Positions 61,737-64,000 of a stretch of DNA of 64,000 bases are shown here, one piece after another. Where the stretch lies: assembly GCA_946481275.1 (NCBI GenBank), contig CAMLMV010000011.1:1-64000 (forward strand), read 5' to 3'. The notes below the pieces were generated by a model. The model was given only the letters and a program-made list of their open reading frames with translations, was not told where the DNA came from and did no database searches. Source of the DNA: an uncultured Massilia sp. (GTDB lineage: Bacteria; Pseudomonadota; Gammaproteobacteria; Burkholderiales; Burkholderiaceae). Each line of letters starts with the position of its first letter. Within the stretch, counting starts at the first letter, position 1. A program made the position numbers and the translations under genes.

Positions 61737-63599
61737 CTACTCCGCCCGGGGCAGATCGATGATGAACCGGGCGCCGCCCTCGGGCGGCGACTCGGCCCGC
61801 AGCCGGCCGCCGGACTCGCGCACGATCTGTTCGGAGATCGCGAGCCCGAGGCCCAGCCCTTTGCCCTGCGGCTTGGTGGTAAAGAAGGGTTCGAACAGGT
61901 GCGCGCGGACGTCCTCCGGAATCCCGGGGCCGCTGTCGGTCACGGTGATGAGGACCCGCGCGCCGTCGCGCCCGGCCTCGACGACGAGCTGGCGCGAGCT
62001 GCTGCCCGCCGTCTCCATCGCGTCGAGCGCGTTGCTGAACAGGTTCACGAGGACTTGCTGCAGCCGGTTGCTGTCGCACAGCGCGTACAGGTCGCGCGGA
62101 TGCGTGGCCATGCGAAAACCCACGCGCTCCTGCGCGATGCGGCGCTCGACGAGGAACAGCGCCGCGGTGACGGCGTCCGCCACCGGCACGGCGCTCGGCC
62201 GCGTGTCCGACTTGCGCGCGAACTGGCGCAGCTGCCCGGTCAACTGGCCCATGCGCTCGACCAGCTGCGAAATGGTCGTGAGGTTCGCGGAGGCGTCGGC
62301 GAGCCGGCCGCGCTCGATCAGCACGCGGGCATTGTCCGCCATCGTGCGCAGCGCCGTCAGCGGCTGGTTCAGTTCATGCGTGATGCCGGCGGAGAGCTGT
62401 CCCAGCACGGCCATCTTGCCCGCCTGGACCAGTTCGCTCTGCGCCTTGCGCAACTGTTCCTCGGCCTGGCGGCGCACGGCGTTCTCGTCGCGCAGCTCGC
62501 GCGTGATCTGCTCCAGGCTCGCGGTACGGTCGGCCACCAGGTTTTCCAACTGATCGTAGGCGCGCTGCAAATCCTCGCGGGCCCGCTGGCGCTGGCGGCC
62601 GAGGCGGTGGCGCTGGCGCGCATACAGCACGAGCATGACCGCCAGCGCCTCCGACAGCACCGTCAACAGCGCCGCCGCGCGTGCGCTGGCGCGGGCCGGC
62701 GCGAGGTCGGACAGGTACACCATCTGCCAGTTGCGCCTCGCCAGGCCGCGCGACTGGCTCAGCATGGGACCGGTGGCCGGCGGCGGCCCGGCGACGATGC
62801 GCGCGCGGGCGTCGAGCGCGCGCACCTCGCGCAGGCCCAGCGGCGTGAGCGCATGCGAGAAGTACTGGCGCGACTGGTCCAGTTCCTGCCGCGCGGCCGG
62901 CGTCAGCGGTGCCAGCGTGCGGTATTTCCATTCGGGCACCGAACTGAGAAAGACGACGCCATGCGCATCCGTGAGCAGGGCCCTGCCGCCGGCCTCGGCC
63001 CAGCTCGCTTCCAGGCTCTCGATATTGACCTTGACGGTCGCCACGCCCAGCATGCGGCCGTCGTGATAAATGCCCCGGGCAAAATAATAGCCGGGCTCGC
63101 CCCGCGTCGTGCCGACGCCGTAGAAGCCGCCCGGCATGCCCCGGAGGGCGTCCCGTACGTAGGGCCGGAAGGCGATGTTGTCGCCGACGTAGCTGTCGGG
63201 CGCGCGCCAGTTGCTGGCGGCCTGCGTCACGCCCTGCAGGTTGCTGATGTAGATGCTGGTGGAGCCGGCCAGGCGGTTCACGCGCTCCAGGTAGGTGTTG
63301 ACTTCCCTGCGCAGCGCCTCGTCGCCGGGCTGGCGCAGCATGGCGATGACGTCCTTGTTCAGTTCGAACGTACCGGGCAGGAAATCGTACTTGGACAGCA
63401 GGTGTTCCAGGCCGGCCGCGTACGTGTCGAGCCGCTGCGCGCCGGCCAGCCGCAGCCGGTCGATCGCCGCATCCTCGGCATAGCGGTAGACGATGGCCGC
63501 CAGCGCCGCGCACACCAGCAGCAGCATGACCGACAGCCCCAGCCGGCGTGGCCAGCGGCCGGCCGGGCGCGGGTTGACGGTGGGTGCGGCTGCTGGCAT
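61737..63599 (-). CDS. Sensor histidine kinase (DctB-like)
   Basis: A 620-residue sensor. Two transmembrane helices (LGLSVMLLLVCAALAAIVYRY and RAAALLTVLSEALAVMLVLY) flank a ~260-residue periplasmic double-Cache domain, including SWRAPDSYVGDNIAFRPYVRDAL-like pieces where C4-dicarboxylates bind in DctB. A coiled coil (LEQITRELRDENAVRRQAEEQL) connects to HisKA with the histidine in GITHELNQPLTAL and an HATPase (NLFSNALDAM, GKGLGLGLAI). It is coupled to the DctD-like gene. The likely signal is a dicarboxylate, but the binding pocket was not examined in detail. Confidence 0.92.
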   Translation of the reverse strand: MPAAAPTVNPRPAGRWPRRLGLSVMLLLVCAALAAIVYRYAEDAAIDRLRLAGAQRLDTYAAGLEHLLSKYDFLPGTFELNKDVIAMLRQPGDEALRREVNTYLERVNRLAGSTSIYISNLQGVTQAASNWRAPDSYVGDNIAFRPYVRDALRGMPGGFYGVGTTRGEPGYYFARGIYHDGRMLGVATVKVNIESLEASWAEAGGRALLTDAHGVVFLSSVPEWKYRTLAPLTPAARQELDQSRQYFSHALTPLGLREVRALDARARIVAGPPPATGPMLSQSRGLARRNWQMVYLSDLAPARASARAAALLTVLSEALAVMLVLYARQRHRLGRQRQRAREDLQRAYDQLENLVADRTASLEQITRELRDENAVRRQAEEQLRKAQSELVQAGKMAVLGQLSAGITHELNQPLTALRTMADNARVLIERGRLADASANLTTISQLVERMGQLTGQLRQFARKSDTRPSAVPVADAVTAALFLVERRIAQERVGFRMATHPRDLYALCDSNRLQQVLVNLFSNALDAMETAGSSSRQLVVEAGRDGARVLITVTDSGPGIPEDVRAHLFEPFFTTKPQGKGLGLGLAISEQIVRESGGRLRAESPPEGGARFIIDLPRAE

Positions 63600-63628
63600 G
63601 GCGGTCCTGGAATGTTTACGTTGTGCGA

Positions 63629-64000
63629 TTAAAACACATGACGCACGCCCAGGTTAATGCCCGTGGTGCCGGTGCCGGCGTTCGTGGCGTCGCCGACCGT
63701 GTACGCGGCGCCGCCGCGGTTGACGATATGGCCATACGCCGCATACAGGTCGGTGCGGCGCGACAGGCTGTACTCGTAGCCGATCGCGGCCTGGCGCGCG
63801 TGCGCGTCGCCGCCGGAATCGTCGCGGTGGACGATCACGGAGGCCAGCACCCTGCCCGCGGCGCCGGCCTGCACGGCCGCGCCCAGCAGCGCGTCGCGGC
63901 TGGCGCGGCCCAGCACGTTGCGGTTGCGCGCGAAGGCCGCGTGCGCCGTCACGATGCCGAAGCGGTAGCGGGCCACCAGCATCGTGTTGCGGTCGTGCGC
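63629..64000 (-). CDS. Gram-negative porin, C-terminal part (partial)
   Basis: The last ~123 codons of a trimeric porin whose 5' part lies beyond the window; the frame is open to base 64000. The strands RRTDLYAAYGHIVNRGGA and the terminal GVRHVF with final phenylalanine are typical of Burkholderiales porins. It is encoded 29 bases upstream of the DctB-like gene on the same strand, so it may belong to the same dicarboxylate-responsive set. Confidence 0.87.
   Translation of the reverse strand, partial: AHDRNTMLVARYRFGIVTAHAAFARNRNVLGRASRDALLGAAVQAGAAGRVLASVIVHRDDSGGDAHARQAAIGYEYSLSRRTDLYAAYGHIVNRGGAAYTVGDATNAGTGTTGINLGVRHVF

Overview
The window comes from a high-GC Gram-negative bacterium. DUF2863, orphan TctC/Bug receptors, trimeric porins of the MKKSALALAVLAALS type, DctB/DctD regulators and the general style of the proteins point to Burkholderiales. 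A Massilia-like member of Oxalobacteraceae is my best guess from protein style alone; I ran no search.

Layout. 1-6.6 kb: the 3' end of aconitase, a Fur-controlled siderophore receptor with PiuC, a DUF2863 gene, a small element with terminal inverted repeats, and a hydrolase-MarR pair with its operator. 6.6-16.7 kb: a TPR-GGDEF cyclase, a cNMP-binding/TrxR-like oxidoreductase, an acyltransferase, a coupled trio (M14 carboxypeptidase, CYTH, serine hydrolase) and two divergent stress-type proteins. 16.9-23.8 kb: a five-gene glycan cluster (two GT4, SDR, HAD phosphatase, GT9) convergent with an FtsH paralogue.

23.8-41.1 kb is the most interesting part. It is a complete non-contractile phage-tail operon with a full lysis cassette (holin, SAR endolysin, nested Rz/Rz1 spanins) and a lambda-like switch (S24 repressor, divergent operators, a Q-like zinc-ribbon protein). 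It has no integrase, replication, terminase, portal or capsid gene. This is the anatomy of an F-type tailocin, a phage-tail bacteriocin. A consensus LexA box and then an intrinsic terminator lie between the Q-like gene and the first tail gene, so late expression looks controlled by both SOS derepression and antitermination. A -1 frameshift joins the two tail-assembly chaperone frames.

41.2-50.9 kb: a decayed fusion ending in a LacI fragment, ppc, a second GGDEF protein, tRNA-Pro(GGG), an MFS/acyltransferase fusion, a six-cysteine secreted protein and a secreted protein that looks like a degenerate metallopeptidase. 51-64 kb: a carboxylate-type uptake locus. One operon appears to hold a porin, a TctC receptor, a binding protein, a fused permease, an ATPase and an AbrB-type membrane protein; it diverges from a TctD/TctE-like two-component system. 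A DctB/DctD-like pair and the end of another porin follow. Most long open frames antisense to these genes are high-GC shadows and are left out.
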